Shown: piece by piece, positions 18,712 through 29,218 of the stretch
Position numbering within the stretch: position 1 is the first letter of the stretch
How the letters are laid out: each line of letters starts with the position of its first letter
Source of the DNA: Piscinibacter lacus
GTDB lineage: Bacteria; Pseudomonadota; Gammaproteobacteria; Burkholderiales; Burkholderiaceae_C
Assembly (NCBI RefSeq): GCF_016735685.1
Contig: NZ_JAERRA010000001.1
Span: forward strand, 1,488,001 to 1,552,000
Direction of reading: 5' to 3'
Length of the DNA stretch: 64,000 nt
Translations under genes and position numbers: made by a program
The notes under the pieces: generated by a model
Told to the model about the DNA's origin: nothing
Databases searched by the model: none
The model's input: the letters and a program-made list of their open reading frames with translations, nothing else

Positions 18712-20358
18712 TCAGGGGGACGGGGGCATGCGGCGGGCGTCCGACAGGGCGGCCAGCGGGGTGCCGCTGTCGAAGCTGCGCAGCAGCATGCCGGTCAGGT
18801 CGTGCATGCCGCCCAGGGCAGGACGCTGCGGTTGCACGCCGGGGCGGAAGCCCAGGGCCTCGAAGCGGGCGCGCAGCGCAGGATCCGTGCCGACCACATG
18901 CACCGGCACCTCCCAGGGCTGGCCGGGGCCGGTGACGCCGCTGGCGGGCTGGTGGTCGCCCAGCATCAGCAGCAGCTCGGGCCGGCCGGCCTGGGCGCGC
19001 AGGTAGCCGGCCATCACCTGGAGGTTGTAGACCATCATGCCGGTGAAGCCGGGCCGCAGGTCCAGCCAGTCGGGCTGCTCGGCCAGGGCGCGGGCGGTGG
19101 CCTGGGGCTCGAAGGGCTCGGGCCCCAGCACCTGCGACCAGTCCGGCTGGTAGGGCGGCACCGGGCTGAAGGGAATGTGGCTGGTGATCGAGGCATAGAC
19201 CATGAAGCGCGGCGGCCCCTCCACCGGCCGCGGGTGCATCTGCTCCAGCTTGGCCAGGCTGTACTGGTCCGGAATCCACCAGAAGCCGAGCTTGGGGCCG
19301 GTGTAGGCCAGGCCGGGGCCGTCGACCAGGGTCTCGTAGCCGTAGTGGCGGCTCTCCGGCCAGGCCCAGCTCAGGCCCGGGTAGACGCCGAAGCTGCGGT
19401 AGCCGTGGCGGGTGAAGTGGTGGACCAGGGTCTTGCGCTCGGTCGTCAGCAGCAGGTCATGGCGGCGCGGCTCGCCCAGGTCGATGCCCGAAAGCAGGCT
19501 GAGATGGGCCAGGTCCGAGGCACCGCCGTAGGTCGGCGAGCGCAGGTAGGCCGAGAGGATCCAGCGGCCCGAATCGGCCGCCGCCCGGGCCAGCTCGGCG
19601 CGGGCTGGGGCCAGGGCCGCGCGCATCGCCGGGTCGTCGTCGACGATGGCGCCGTAGGACTCCAGGAAGAAGAGCTTGAAGTCCTGGCCGCCCAGGGCAT
19701 CCAGATTGCCTTCGAAGCGGGGCGAGGGCGGCAGCTCGCGCTCCGCGCCGCCGGGCGAGGCGATGACCAGCAGCAGCTCGGCCTGGCGCGCATAGGTCGG
19801 CAGGATGGGCTTGCTGATGTAGGGCCAGGTGATCGGCAGGCCGGCGACATTGCCGGCCACCGACAGCAGGCCGAAGGCCGTCAGCGCCCAGGCCAGGCGC
19901 GAGCGGGCGGCCTGCGGCAGCAGCTCGCGTGCGACCCGCGTCCACAGCGCCTGCAAGCCGCGCTTGAGGCCGACCAGGCCGGCCACGATCAGCAGCAGCC
20001 CCAGCCCGCCGGCCAGCACGGCAAGCAGCGGATGCATCTGCTCGGCGCTGACCCACAGGAAGCGCGGCAGGTGCTGCACGTCCCAGTAGAGGTTGATCGG
20101 CCGGCCGAACAGGCCGGGCACGGCCACGTCCAGGTAGCGCAGCAGCACCAGCAGGGTCATGAAGCCGGCCACCGCGCCGAGCAGGCGCGGGCCGGGCGCG
20201 CCGCGCCAGCGCTGCCAGGCCAGCAGGCCGGTCCACAGCAGGATGAAGGCCGGGGCGAGGCGGTGGTCGGGCTGGATCAGCGGCGTCGGCCAGAGCAGGT
20301 TGAAGCTCAGCAGGGCATTGAGCAGCAGCAGCGCCAGGCCGGCGCGCCAGGCGCTCAT
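18712..20358 (-). CDS. Sulfatase / alkaline-phosphatase superfamily membrane protein
   Basis: A 548-aa inner-membrane enzyme of the LtaS/EptA-like architecture. About four or five membrane segments occupy residues 5-200, and a periplasmic catalytic domain follows. The domain opens with KLFFLESYGAIVD (228-240) and has SPTYGGASDLAH (274-285) where the superfamily carries its nucleophile. LGDHQPASG in the C-terminal third is typical of the metal site. No cysteine or serine in a C/S-x-P-x-R sulfatase signature is seen, so a phospho-group transferase or hydrolase acting on an envelope glycan is more likely than a true sulfatase. The start ATG overlaps the methyltransferase stop (ATGA). It may decorate the glucan made by the nearby GH17/GT2 genes; that is inference. 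Confidence 0.75.
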   Translation of the reverse strand: MSAWRAGLALLLLNALLSFNLLWPTPLIQPDHRLAPAFILLWTGLLAWQRWRGAPGPRLLGAVAGFMTLLVLLRYLDVAVPGLFGRPINLYWDVQHLPRFLWVSAEQMHPLLAVLAGGLGLLLIVAGLVGLKRGLQALWTRVARELLPQAARSRLAWALTAFGLLSVAGNVAGLPITWPYISKPILPTYARQAELLLVIASPGGAERELPPSPRFEGNLDALGGQDFKLFFLESYGAIVDDDPAMRAALAPARAELARAAADSGRWILSAYLRSPTYGGASDLAHLSLLSGIDLGEPRRHDLLLTTERKTLVHHFTRHGYRSFGVYPGLSWAWPESRHYGYETLVDGPGLAYTGPKLGFWWIPDQYSLAKLEQMHPRPVEGPPRFMVYASITSHIPFSPVPPYQPDWSQVLGPEPFEPQATARALAEQPDWLDLRPGFTGMMVYNLQVMAGYLRAQAGRPELLLMLGDHQPASGVTGPGQPWEVPVHVVGTDPALRARFEALGFRPGVQPQRPALGGMHDLTGMLLRSFDSGTPLAALSDARRMPPSP

Positions 20359-21026
20359 GCCGCCATCCCGGGGGCGTCCGGGCGGACCCGGCCGCTTGCG
20401 AGGTAGCCCATGCCCCACTGCGTGTCCTCGCGCCGGAAGCCGTCGAGCCGGCCCGCGATGTGCCGCCACGGCGCCTTCAAGCCGCCGGGCGAGCCGTTGT
20501 AGGCCCGGTTCTTGGCATAGACCCAGGGGTTGAGCCAGGCTAGGTACCAGGGAAAGGCCTTGACCCCGGCGATCGCCACCCGCGCGCCCGGCTTGGCCCG
20601 GGCCAGCAGGGCGGCCACGGCGGTGGGCGATTGCAGGATGTCGTGGGTGTAGTGGAAGAAGAGCGCGTCGAAGCGCTCGTCCAGGGCCAGGCCCTGGGCC
20701 GCTTCCTCGACCACCTCGACATTCGCCCAGCCGGCCCGCGCGACGCGCTGGCGCGCCTGGCCCAGCATCTCCGGGCTCTGGTCGAAGCCGACGACCCGGC
20801 CGCCCGGCCCCACCCCGTCACGCAGCAGCTCGAAGGACAGGCCCGTGCCGCAACCCACGTCGAGCACCGATTCGCCCGGCTGCAATTGCAGCGCGGCCAC
20901 GCAGCGTTCGCGGATCGGCCAGGTCGGGCCGCAGGTGCTGTCGTAGGCGGCGGCACGCTGGCGGTAGCGGGCGATCGAGAGGGCGCGGATGCTGGCTTCG
21001 TCTTGAACCGGGGGACGCAGGGGCAT
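20355..21026 (-). CDS. Class I SAM-dependent methyltransferase
   Basis: A 223-aa protein with a class I methyltransferase core. Motif I is VLDVGCGTGLSFELL, followed by GGRVVGFDQSPEML, a motif near AALLARAKPGARVAIAG, and the strand exchange typical of the UbiE/COQ5-like group. The substrate is unknown. The start is uncertain: MPLRPPVQDEAS is used, but an ATG at 21065 and a GTG at 21092 are also in frame and none has a clear ribosome-binding site. It is the first gene of an operon with the sulfatase-like gene (4-nt ATGA overlap) and the small membrane protein. Confidence 0.75.
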   Translation of the reverse strand: MPLRPPVQDEASIRALSIARYRQRAAAYDSTCGPTWPIRERCVAALQLQPGESVLDVGCGTGLSFELLRDGVGPGGRVVGFDQSPEMLGQARQRVARAGWANVEVVEEAAQGLALDERFDALFFHYTHDILQSPTAVAALLARAKPGARVAIAGVKAFPWYLAWLNPWVYAKNRAYNGSPGGLKAPWRHIAGRLDGFRREDTQWGMGYLASGRVRPDAPGMAA

Positions 21027-21357
21027 GGACGGTTTCGCGGCAAGGGGCAGGGGAAAGGGCGGCATGGGCGGGCGGCAGGCGGTGGCGGGCACGACATGCG
21101 TCGCGGCCCCGCCCGGCGTCTTACAGCGGCCTGCCCATGTGCGCAGCCGGCCCCGGGGTGGATGCCGGACGGCGCGCGGTCGGCGATGATGCCGCCCCGC
21201 GGCTGCGCCGTGCGCGACCGCATTCGGACGGCCGCTCTGCCCCTGTCACTGTAAGGACATGTTCCGGGCTGCGACCGAACACCGCGCGCCTGCGTAACTG
21301 CGTACTGGCTGCCGCGTGCCCGACGCCCGCGGCCCCCCGACGACGGAACCCTTCTGC
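21027..21357. other. Non-coding gap between methyltransferase and egtD
   Basis: About 330 bp between divergent genes. It should hold both promoters. No hairpin, convincing -35/-10 pair or small gene was recognised. In particular there is no egtB. Confidence 0.5.
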
Positions 21358-22338
21358 ATGAACGCCCCCGATTCCCAAGCCCGCGCCGCCTTCCGCCAGC
21401 CGCAGTTCTTCCAGGCCCCGCGGGCGGTGGAATCGGTGCGCGAGGAAGTGCAGGCCGGCCTGCTCGCCCAGCCGGCGCAGATTCCGCCCAAGTTCTTCTA
21501 CGACACCCTGGGTTCGCGCCTGTTCGATGCGATCACTGCGCTCGACGAGTACTACCCGACCCGCAGCGAGGCGCAGATCCTGGCCGCCCACGGCGCCGAT
21601 TTCGCCCGCGTGACCGGCCCTGCGCCGACCCTGGTCGACCTCGGTGCCGGCAGTTGCGAGAAGGCGGTCTCGCTCTTCCCCGCGCTCCAGCCGCGGCGCT
21701 ATGTGGCGGTCGACATCTCGGCCGACTACCTGCGCGACATCCTGCAAACGGTGCAGCGCGCCCATCCGGCGCTGGAGGTGATCGGCGTCGGCACCGATTT
21801 CGCTACCCGGCTGGACCTGCCCGAGGCGGTGGGCCCCGGCCCGCGTGCCATGTTCTACCCCGGCTCCAGCATCGGCAACTTCACGCCCGAGCAGGCCCTG
21901 GGCTTCTTGCAGCGCGTGCGCGAGGCCGCCCAGGGCGGCAGCCTGCTGATCGGCGTCGACCGGGTGAAGGATGCCGGCGAGCTGGTCCGCGCCTACGACG
22001 ACGCCCTGGGCGTGACCGCCGCCTTCAACCTGAACGTGCTGCGCCACCTGAACCGCCGCATCGGCAGCGACTTCGTGCTGGCCGACTGGCGCCATGTGGC
22101 CCGCTTCGACACCGGCCTGTCGCGCATCGAGATGCACCTGGAGGCCCGCCACGCCCTGACCGTGCGCTGGCCGGGCGGGGAGCGCAGCTTCGCCGCGGGC
22201 GAGCGCATCCACACCGAGAACTCCTGCAAGTACACGCCCGAGGCCTTCGAGGCCCTGTTGCGCGCAGCCGGCTGGCAGGCCATCGAGCACTGGAGCGATC
22301 CGCAGTCGCGCTTCAGCGTCTTCGCTGCGCGGGCCTGA
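21358..22338 (+). CDS. egtD: L-histidine N-alpha-methyltransferase EgtD
   Basis: Trimethylates histidine to hercynine, the first step of ergothioneine synthesis. It is 326 aa, the expected size. Family features are IPPKFFYDTLGSRLFDAI near residues 40-57, YYPTRSEAQIL, VDLGAGSCEKAV (SAM motif I), AVDIS, FYPGSSIGNF, and the C-terminal IHTENSCKYTP with residues of the histidine pocket. The start MNAPDSQARAAF is chosen from family length; the open frame extends 14 codons upstream. The usual partner egtB, which encodes the sulfoxide synthase, is not adjacent and not in the window. Confidence 0.92.
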   Translation: MNAPDSQARAAFRQPQFFQAPRAVESVREEVQAGLLAQPAQIPPKFFYDTLGSRLFDAITALDEYYPTRSEAQILAAHGADFARVTGPAPTLVDLGAGSCEKAVSLFPALQPRRYVAVDISADYLRDILQTVQRAHPALEVIGVGTDFATRLDLPEAVGPGPRAMFYPGSSIGNFTPEQALGFLQRVREAAQGGSLLIGVDRVKDAGELVRAYDDALGVTAAFNLNVLRHLNRRIGSDFVLADWRHVARFDTGLSRIEMHLEARHALTVRWPGGERSFAAGERIHTENSCKYTPEAFEALLRAAGWQAIEHWSDPQSRFSVFAARA

Positions 22339-22475
22339 GCGCGGGCTCAAGCGCGGACCTGCACGCGGGCCTTCACGCGGGCCGCTCCGCACCGGCCCGC
22401 GGGCCGGGGGCCGCGCCGCCGCAGGCGCCGGCCTTGCGGCGGGCCGGCCGGGGGGCGCTTCCTACAATGCCGGCC

Positions 22476-24488
<2,013 letters not shown>

Positions 24489-24530
24489 GTTCGAGCCACC
24501 GCGCCTGCCGCGCCGGCCGCCTGCCGAGGC

Positions 24531-25277
24531 TCAGAGCTTGAGCTTCTTGAAGATCTTCTCGGGGATGCTGGTGATGATCGCCATGATCAGGCGCCAGATC
24601 GCCGGCAGGTAGACGATGTCATCGCGGCGGTCCACCGCCGCGACGATGCCCCGCGCCACCGCTGTGGGCTGCGCCCAGAGCGCGCCCTTCTTGGCAATCG
24701 ATGCGGTCATGGGCGTGTCGACGAAGCCCGGGCGGATGTCGACCACCGCGATGTCGCGCGGCGCCAGCCGGTTGCGCAGGCCCTGCAGGAAGCGGCTGAC
24801 CAGGCCCTTGGCGGCGCCGTAGACATAGTTGGACTGGCGACCGCGGTCGCCCGCCACCGAGGTGATCACCGCCAGCGCGCTGCCTGGCGCTAGGCGCTGC
24901 GCGAGCAGGGTGCAGAGCGCGACCACGGCCACGCCATTGGTGTGGAGCTGGGCCAGGGTCTCGTCCAGCGAGGCTTCGCAGGCGGCCTGGTCCGGCAGGG
25001 TGCCCTGGGCGATCAGCACCACGTCCACCCCGCCGCCGAGCGCGGCCCAGGCTTCGTCGAGCAGGGCCGGCAGATCGGCCAGGCGGTCCAGGTCGGCGCT
25101 GCGCGCGCTGATCGCGGCGGCCCCTCCCCCGGCGCGCACTTGCAGGTCCTGCTGCAAGGCCTCCAGCTTGGCCGGGCTGCGGCCGACGAGGTGCACGCGC
25201 GCGCCGCGCGCCACCCACAGGCGGGCGGCGGCCGCGGCAATGGCCGAGGTGGCCCCGAAGATCAGGATGCGGTTCAT
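24531..25277 (-). CDS. SDR-family oxidoreductase, DprE2-like keto-pentose reductase
   Basis: A 248-aa short-chain dehydrogenase. The N-terminal Rossmann motif is FGATSAIAAAAARLW (7-21). The catalytic Ser is near 140 (VITSVAG), with Tyr at 153 and Lys at 157 (YGAAK). PGFVDTPMT follows. GATSAIA in place of the common TGxxxGIG motif, and the gene's placement directly after a DprE1-like oxidase, match DprE2. DprE2 reduces the 2-keto intermediate to complete epimerisation of lipid-linked ribose to arabinose. The substrate here is not proven. It is the last gene of the minus-strand operon and its start overlaps the stop of the oxidase gene (ATGA). It ends convergent with parE, 42 bp away. Confidence 0.8.
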   Translation of the reverse strand: MNRILIFGATSAIAAAAARLWVARGARVHLVGRSPAKLEALQQDLQVRAGGGAAAISARSADLDRLADLPALLDEAWAALGGGVDVVLIAQGTLPDQAACEASLDETLAQLHTNGVAVVALCTLLAQRLAPGSALAVITSVAGDRGRQSNYVYGAAKGLVSRFLQGLRNRLAPRDIAVVDIRPGFVDTPMTASIAKKGALWAQPTAVARGIVAAVDRRDDIVYLPAIWRLIMAIITSIPEKIFKKLKL

Positions 25278-26584
25278 GCGGGCTGGGGGAAGGAGGGGGC
25301 CTCGTCGGCGACGCGCCGCCAGAAGCCCGAGCTGAAGGCCGGGTCGACATGCGCCCGGAAGGCATCCAGGGCCGGGTAGCCGGCGCGGAACATGTCGGCC
25401 GACATGCGCGCGTCCTTGGCCGGGTAGAGCGCGCCGCCAGCCTCGCGCACGACGGCATCAAGCTCGGCGAAGAGGCGGTGCGAGGCCGCGCCCTGGTTGG
25501 GAAAGTCCAGCGCCAGCGTGGCCCCGGCGCGCGGGAAGGACAGCAGGCCGGCCGGCGGCCGCTCGCCGAAGGTCTTGAAGACGGCGAGGAAGGAGCCGCT
25601 GCCGGCCCGGCCGATGCGGTCGAAGAGCGCGCGCGAGGCCTCCTTCATGGCCGGCCGCGGCAGCACGCACTGGTACTGATAGAAGCCGCGGCGGCCGTAG
25701 ATGCGGTTCCAGTCGGCCAGGCCGTCGAGCGGGTAGAAGTACTTCAGCGCCGGCTGCAGCGAGAAGGCCGGCCGCGGCAGGTGGTAATAGGCCAGGTTGA
25801 AGGCCGAGACCGACAGGCCGTTGACCAGCGAGATCGGCGGCTCCAGCGGCACGCGGCGGCGGCCGGGGCCGGGCTCGGCCTGCGGGGCATCGTGGCCGGC
25901 GAAATCGGCGGCGCTGTAGAGGCCGCGTCCGCCGCGCAGGCAGTCGACCCAGGCGACGGTGTAGTCGTGGTGGGCGGCCAGGCTTTCGTCCAGATCCCAG
26001 TAGGCGTCCAGCGAGGCGAAGCGGCGCTGCACCACGGCCATCCAGGGCCGGCGGATGGGAATGAGCTGGATCTCGACCCAGGTGATCAGGCCGGTCAGGC
26101 CCAGGCCGCCGACGGTGGCCTCGAAGCGGCCGTCGGCATCGCCCGGGCGGCAGACCTGGCGGCTGCCGTCGGAGCGCAGCAGCTCGAAGGCCCGCACATG
26201 GTGGCCGAAGCTGCCGGCCCGCGCGTGGTTCTTGCCGTGCACATCATTGGCCACGCAGCCGCCCAGGCTGACGTAGCGGCTGCCCGGCGTGACGGCGACG
26301 AACCAGCCGGCGGGCATGACCAGGGCCAGCACCTCGTCGAGGCTGACGCCGGCCTCGGCCCGCAGCACGCCCTGGGCGCGGTCGAAGTGGATGAAGCGGT
26401 CCAGGCCGCGGGTCATCAGCAGCTCGCCGCCCGGGTTGAGCGCGACATCGCCGTAGCTGCGGCCCAGGCCGTGGGCGATGCGCGGGCCGGCCTCGGTGGG
26501 CAGGGCGGCATGGCGGTCGCCCCAGGGCCGCTGGCGCGCCTCGCCGACTCCGGGCAGCCGCCCCCAGGCCTTGGCGTGTTTCAT
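25274..26584 (-). CDS. FAD-binding oxidoreductase, DprE1-like
   Basis: A 436-aa VAO-type flavoprotein. The FAD-binding half has HGLGRSYGDVALNPGG (about 38-53), TPGSRYVSLGGCVANDVHGKNH (split motif about 97-118) and GGLGLTGLITWVEI. The GCVANDVHGKNH sequence closely matches the family motif of decaprenylphosphoryl-beta-D-ribose oxidase DprE1. The C-terminal substrate domain has PKDARMSADMFRAGYP. In mycobacteria DprE1 and DprE2 convert lipid-linked ribose to lipid-linked arabinose. The start MKHAKAWGRLPG has GGAG 8 nt upstream. It overlaps the DprE2-like gene by 4 nt, as expected for a two-subunit epimerase. Confidence 0.85.
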   Translation of the reverse strand: MKHAKAWGRLPGVGEARQRPWGDRHAALPTEAGPRIAHGLGRSYGDVALNPGGELLMTRGLDRFIHFDRAQGVLRAEAGVSLDEVLALVMPAGWFVAVTPGSRYVSLGGCVANDVHGKNHARAGSFGHHVRAFELLRSDGSRQVCRPGDADGRFEATVGGLGLTGLITWVEIQLIPIRRPWMAVVQRRFASLDAYWDLDESLAAHHDYTVAWVDCLRGGRGLYSAADFAGHDAPQAEPGPGRRRVPLEPPISLVNGLSVSAFNLAYYHLPRPAFSLQPALKYFYPLDGLADWNRIYGRRGFYQYQCVLPRPAMKEASRALFDRIGRAGSGSFLAVFKTFGERPPAGLLSFPRAGATLALDFPNQGAASHRLFAELDAVVREAGGALYPAKDARMSADMFRAGYPALDAFRAHVDPAFSSGFWRRVADEAPSFPQPA

Positions 26585-26606
26585 CGGCCGGGCTCCGCGT
26601 GCCGGC

Positions 26607-27590
26607 TCAGGGCTGGGGGCCGAGGGTGGCCCCCCCGGCCGCCGCCGGCCGGGCGCGGCTGACCGCCACCAGCGCCCAGGCGCCCAGGGCCACCGCAAAC
26701 CACAGCGTGGTCAGGCGGATCAGCAGGGTGGCGGCCACGGCCGAGGCCTCGGTCTGGCCGGCGCCGATCAGCAGGCCGACCATGGTCGCCTCGGCCGAGC
26801 CCAGGCCGCCGGGCAGGAAGCTGATCGCGCCGACCAGCATCGACAGGGCGTAGACGAAGAAGGCCCAGGTCGCTTGCAGCGACAGCCCCATGCCTTCGAG
26901 CATGAAGTGGAAGGCCCAGGCCTCGGCGCCCCAGGCCAGCACGCTGATCGCGGTGGTGGCCAGCAGGATGCCGGGGCGGTGGCAGCTTGCGGCCGAGAAC
27001 ATCAGCTCGCACAGCCGCGCGCCGAGTGCGCCCAACTTGCCGCCCGAGGCCTGCAGCCGCGCATGCAGCGGGCGCAGCCGTTCGGACAGGGCCAGGGTCA
27101 GCAACAGCAGCACGATGAGCAGCAGCACGCCGCCCACCACCGGCCGGCTGCCGGGGTGGCTGGCGGCGCCCAGGCAGGCCAGCAGCACGACGGCGATCAG
27201 ATCCGACAGGCGCTCGCTGAACAGCGCTGCCAGGCTGGCGTGATAACCCACGCCATGGTCCTTCAGGAAGATGCTGCGGATCGCCTCGCCGGCCTTGCCG
27301 GGCGTGGTCGTCAGCGCGAAGCCCGCCACATAGATCAGCGCGCTCGGCACGGCCGGCACGCGGTGGCCCAGGCGCGAAAGCAGCATCTGCCAGCGCAGGA
27401 AGCGCAGGCCGTAGTTCACTGCCGAAAGCAGCAGCATCAGGCCGATGCCGCCCAGGCCGAGCTGGACGATCAGGGCTGCGACCTCGCGCCAGCCGGCCCA
27501 GATGGAGAAGCCGGCATAGCCCAGCACCGACAGCACGATGGACAGCAGCAGGGCCTTGCGCACCCGCGGCGTCAGCAGGCTGTTCAGCAT
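26607..27590 (-). CDS. Flippase-like (UPF0104 / LPG-synthase TM-type) membrane protein
   Basis: A 327-aa polytopic protein with about eight hydrophobic segments. It has the family motifs TTTPGKAGEAIRS (about 94-106) and SFLPGGLGSAEATMVGL (about 255-272). This family includes the membrane domain of MprF and proteins found beside polyprenyl-linked sugar genes, where a lipid-flipping role has been proposed. Here it sits between a GMC oxidoreductase and the DprE1-like gene, so flipping of a polyprenyl-phosphate sugar across the inner membrane is a reasonable inference. The start has AGGAAGG about 7 nt upstream. Confidence 0.8.
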   Translation of the reverse strand: MLNSLLTPRVRKALLLSIVLSVLGYAGFSIWAGWREVAALIVQLGLGGIGLMLLLSAVNYGLRFLRWQMLLSRLGHRVPAVPSALIYVAGFALTTTPGKAGEAIRSIFLKDHGVGYHASLAALFSERLSDLIAVVLLACLGAASHPGSRPVVGGVLLLIVLLLLTLALSERLRPLHARLQASGGKLGALGARLCELMFSAASCHRPGILLATTAISVLAWGAEAWAFHFMLEGMGLSLQATWAFFVYALSMLVGAISFLPGGLGSAEATMVGLLIGAGQTEASAVAATLLIRLTTLWFAVALGAWALVAVSRARPAAAGGATLGPQP

Positions 27591-27626
27591 GCGGTGACCT
27601 TCCTGTCCGGGCCGCAGGCCCCGCGC

Positions 27627-29057
27627 TCAGAGCGCACGGCCGGCCAGGTGGTCGCCGAGCCGCAGCGCGAGCTGCACGATGCTGTAGGTCGGGTTGGTGT
27701 GACCGCCGGTCGGGAAGACCGAGGAGCCGCCGACGTAGAGGTTGTCCACCCCGAAGACCTTGCAGTTCGCATCGACCACACCCTGCTCGGGCGAGGCGGC
27801 CATGCGGGTGCCGCCCATGTGGTGGAAGCCGGCCTGCTCGTCGTCGAGGGGGTAGGCCTGGTTCTTCAGCAGCCAGTCGCTGACCTTGACCCGGCCCTTG
27901 TCGCTGCCCGCTAGGTAGCTGCCGACCAGCCGCACCGCATGGTCGGCCGTGGTGCGCTCGACGGGCTGCTTGCGCCAGTGCAGCACGCTGCGGGCCATGC
28001 CCCAGGCGTCCTTGTCGCTGCCCAGCTCGATGCGGTTGGATTCCTGCGGCAACTGCTCCCAGGCCACATGCAGCGCGGCGGCACAGGCCAGGTCCTTGCT
28101 GGCCTTCTTCGCGAAGTCGGTGAAGATCTCTGGCGCCACGCAGAGGCCGTCCTTGATCAGGGCCTTGATCAGGTTCTCGCCGCTCAGCAGTCGCACGCCG
28201 AAGCTGCCGATGGCGTGCTTGCGCAGGTAATCGGCCGTGGGTGCGTAGAAATGCATGCCGCCCGGGGTGCGGAAGCCGGTGAAGGTGAACAGCGCGGCCT
28301 GGCCCAGGGTGTAGTGCGGATGTTCCATCCAGTACTTGCCCAGGGTTCGCGCTTCGGGCACCACGCCGCCCTGGTGCTGCTGGTTGGCCCAGAGCAGCAG
28401 GCGGCTGTTCTCGATGCCGCCGGTGCACAGGGCATAGGCCGGCGCCTTCAGGCTGGCCGCTGCGGCGCCGGCCTGGCCGATGCGCGCCTCGGCAATGCGC
28501 CCGCGCACCGGTACCAAGTCGATCACCGGGCTGTTGAGCGCCACGGCGATCAGCGGCGACTTTTCCAGCTCGGCCGCGTACTTGTCGCCGAAGCGGACGA
28601 TGGGCTTGCTGAAGCGGAACTCGATTTCCTGCAGATCGGCCGACAGGGCCTGGTCGGGCTTCGCGGTCGGCAGGTCGAGCAGGCGGTCGGCCTCGCTGGC
28701 ATAGGGGTCGAGGTCGGTCTTGCGGATCGGCCAGCCCGAGTTCGGCACGCCCTTGCGGGCTTCGAAGTCGATGGCGTCGAGCGCGCGGCACCAGCCCTGC
28801 CAGTGGCCGGTGCTGCCGCCCAGGTAGCGCAGGCGCGAGCTGCCGAGCTCGAAGTAGTTGTCGCCGATGACCTTGCCGTTGTAGGCCGCCTGCACCTCGG
28901 CGTCGTAGGTCCGGCCGCCGGCTTCCAGCAGCACGCAGGGGATGCGCTTGGCCGCCAGGCGCAGGGCCAGGGAGATGCCGGCCGGGCCGCCGCCGACGAT
29001 GCAGACCTTGGGCTGGAAGCCGGAGGCCTGGTAGGCCTTGAAATCCTTGTAGATCAT
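27627..29057 (-). CDS. GMC-family FAD oxidoreductase
   Basis: A 476-aa flavoprotein. The N-terminal dinucleotide-binding motif is VCIVGGGPAGISLALRL (18-34), followed by LLEAGG. LGGSTGHWQGW occupies the position of the GMC signature. The C-terminus has FHHMGGTRMA, DANCKVFGVDNLYVGGSSVFPTGG (in two parts) and TNPT, typical of GMC dehydrogenases that oxidise sugar or alcohol hydroxyls. The natural substrate is unknown. The start overlaps the stop of a 44-codon gene carrying an RR-type signal (ATGA). Position in the operon suggests it modifies the same glycan or its lipid-linked precursor. Confidence 0.82.
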   Translation of the reverse strand: MIYKDFKAYQASGFQPKVCIVGGGPAGISLALRLAAKRIPCVLLEAGGRTYDAEVQAAYNGKVIGDNYFELGSSRLRYLGGSTGHWQGWCRALDAIDFEARKGVPNSGWPIRKTDLDPYASEADRLLDLPTAKPDQALSADLQEIEFRFSKPIVRFGDKYAAELEKSPLIAVALNSPVIDLVPVRGRIAEARIGQAGAAAASLKAPAYALCTGGIENSRLLLWANQQHQGGVVPEARTLGKYWMEHPHYTLGQAALFTFTGFRTPGGMHFYAPTADYLRKHAIGSFGVRLLSGENLIKALIKDGLCVAPEIFTDFAKKASKDLACAAALHVAWEQLPQESNRIELGSDKDAWGMARSVLHWRKQPVERTTADHAVRLVGSYLAGSDKGRVKVSDWLLKNQAYPLDDEQAGFHHMGGTRMAASPEQGVVDANCKVFGVDNLYVGGSSVFPTGGHTNPTYSIVQLALRLGDHLAGRAL

Positions 29058-29188
29058 CGGTCGTCCGACTTCAGCAGCCAGCCATCACGCAGCACCAGGC
29101 CCTTCTCCTTGAAGAAGGCCGCGCGCCAGAAGGCCAGGGTGGCCAGTCCGCCCAGCAAGCCCAGCAGGGCCGATCGACGTTGCAACAT
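29054..29188 (-). CDS. 44-aa peptide with twin-arginine-like N-terminus
   Basis: A short gene encoding 44 residues. It begins MLQRRSALLGLLGG, with a hydrophobic stretch (7-25) after an RR pair, and ends in a polar tail with RDGWLLKSDDR. GAGG lies about 9 nt before the ATG, and its stop overlaps the GMC start (ATGA). It is therefore very probably translated and coupled to the oxidoreductase. The N-terminus looks like a Tat signal or membrane anchor but has no full-length mature domain. It may be a small anchor or maturation partner of the GMC enzyme, or a remnant of a longer subunit. No family was recognised. Confidence 0.6.
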   Translation of the reverse strand: MLQRRSALLGLLGGLATLAFWRAAFFKEKGLVLRDGWLLKSDDR

Positions 29189-29218
29189 GGGGGTGTGCCT
29201 CGGGGTTGAGGGGGTTCG

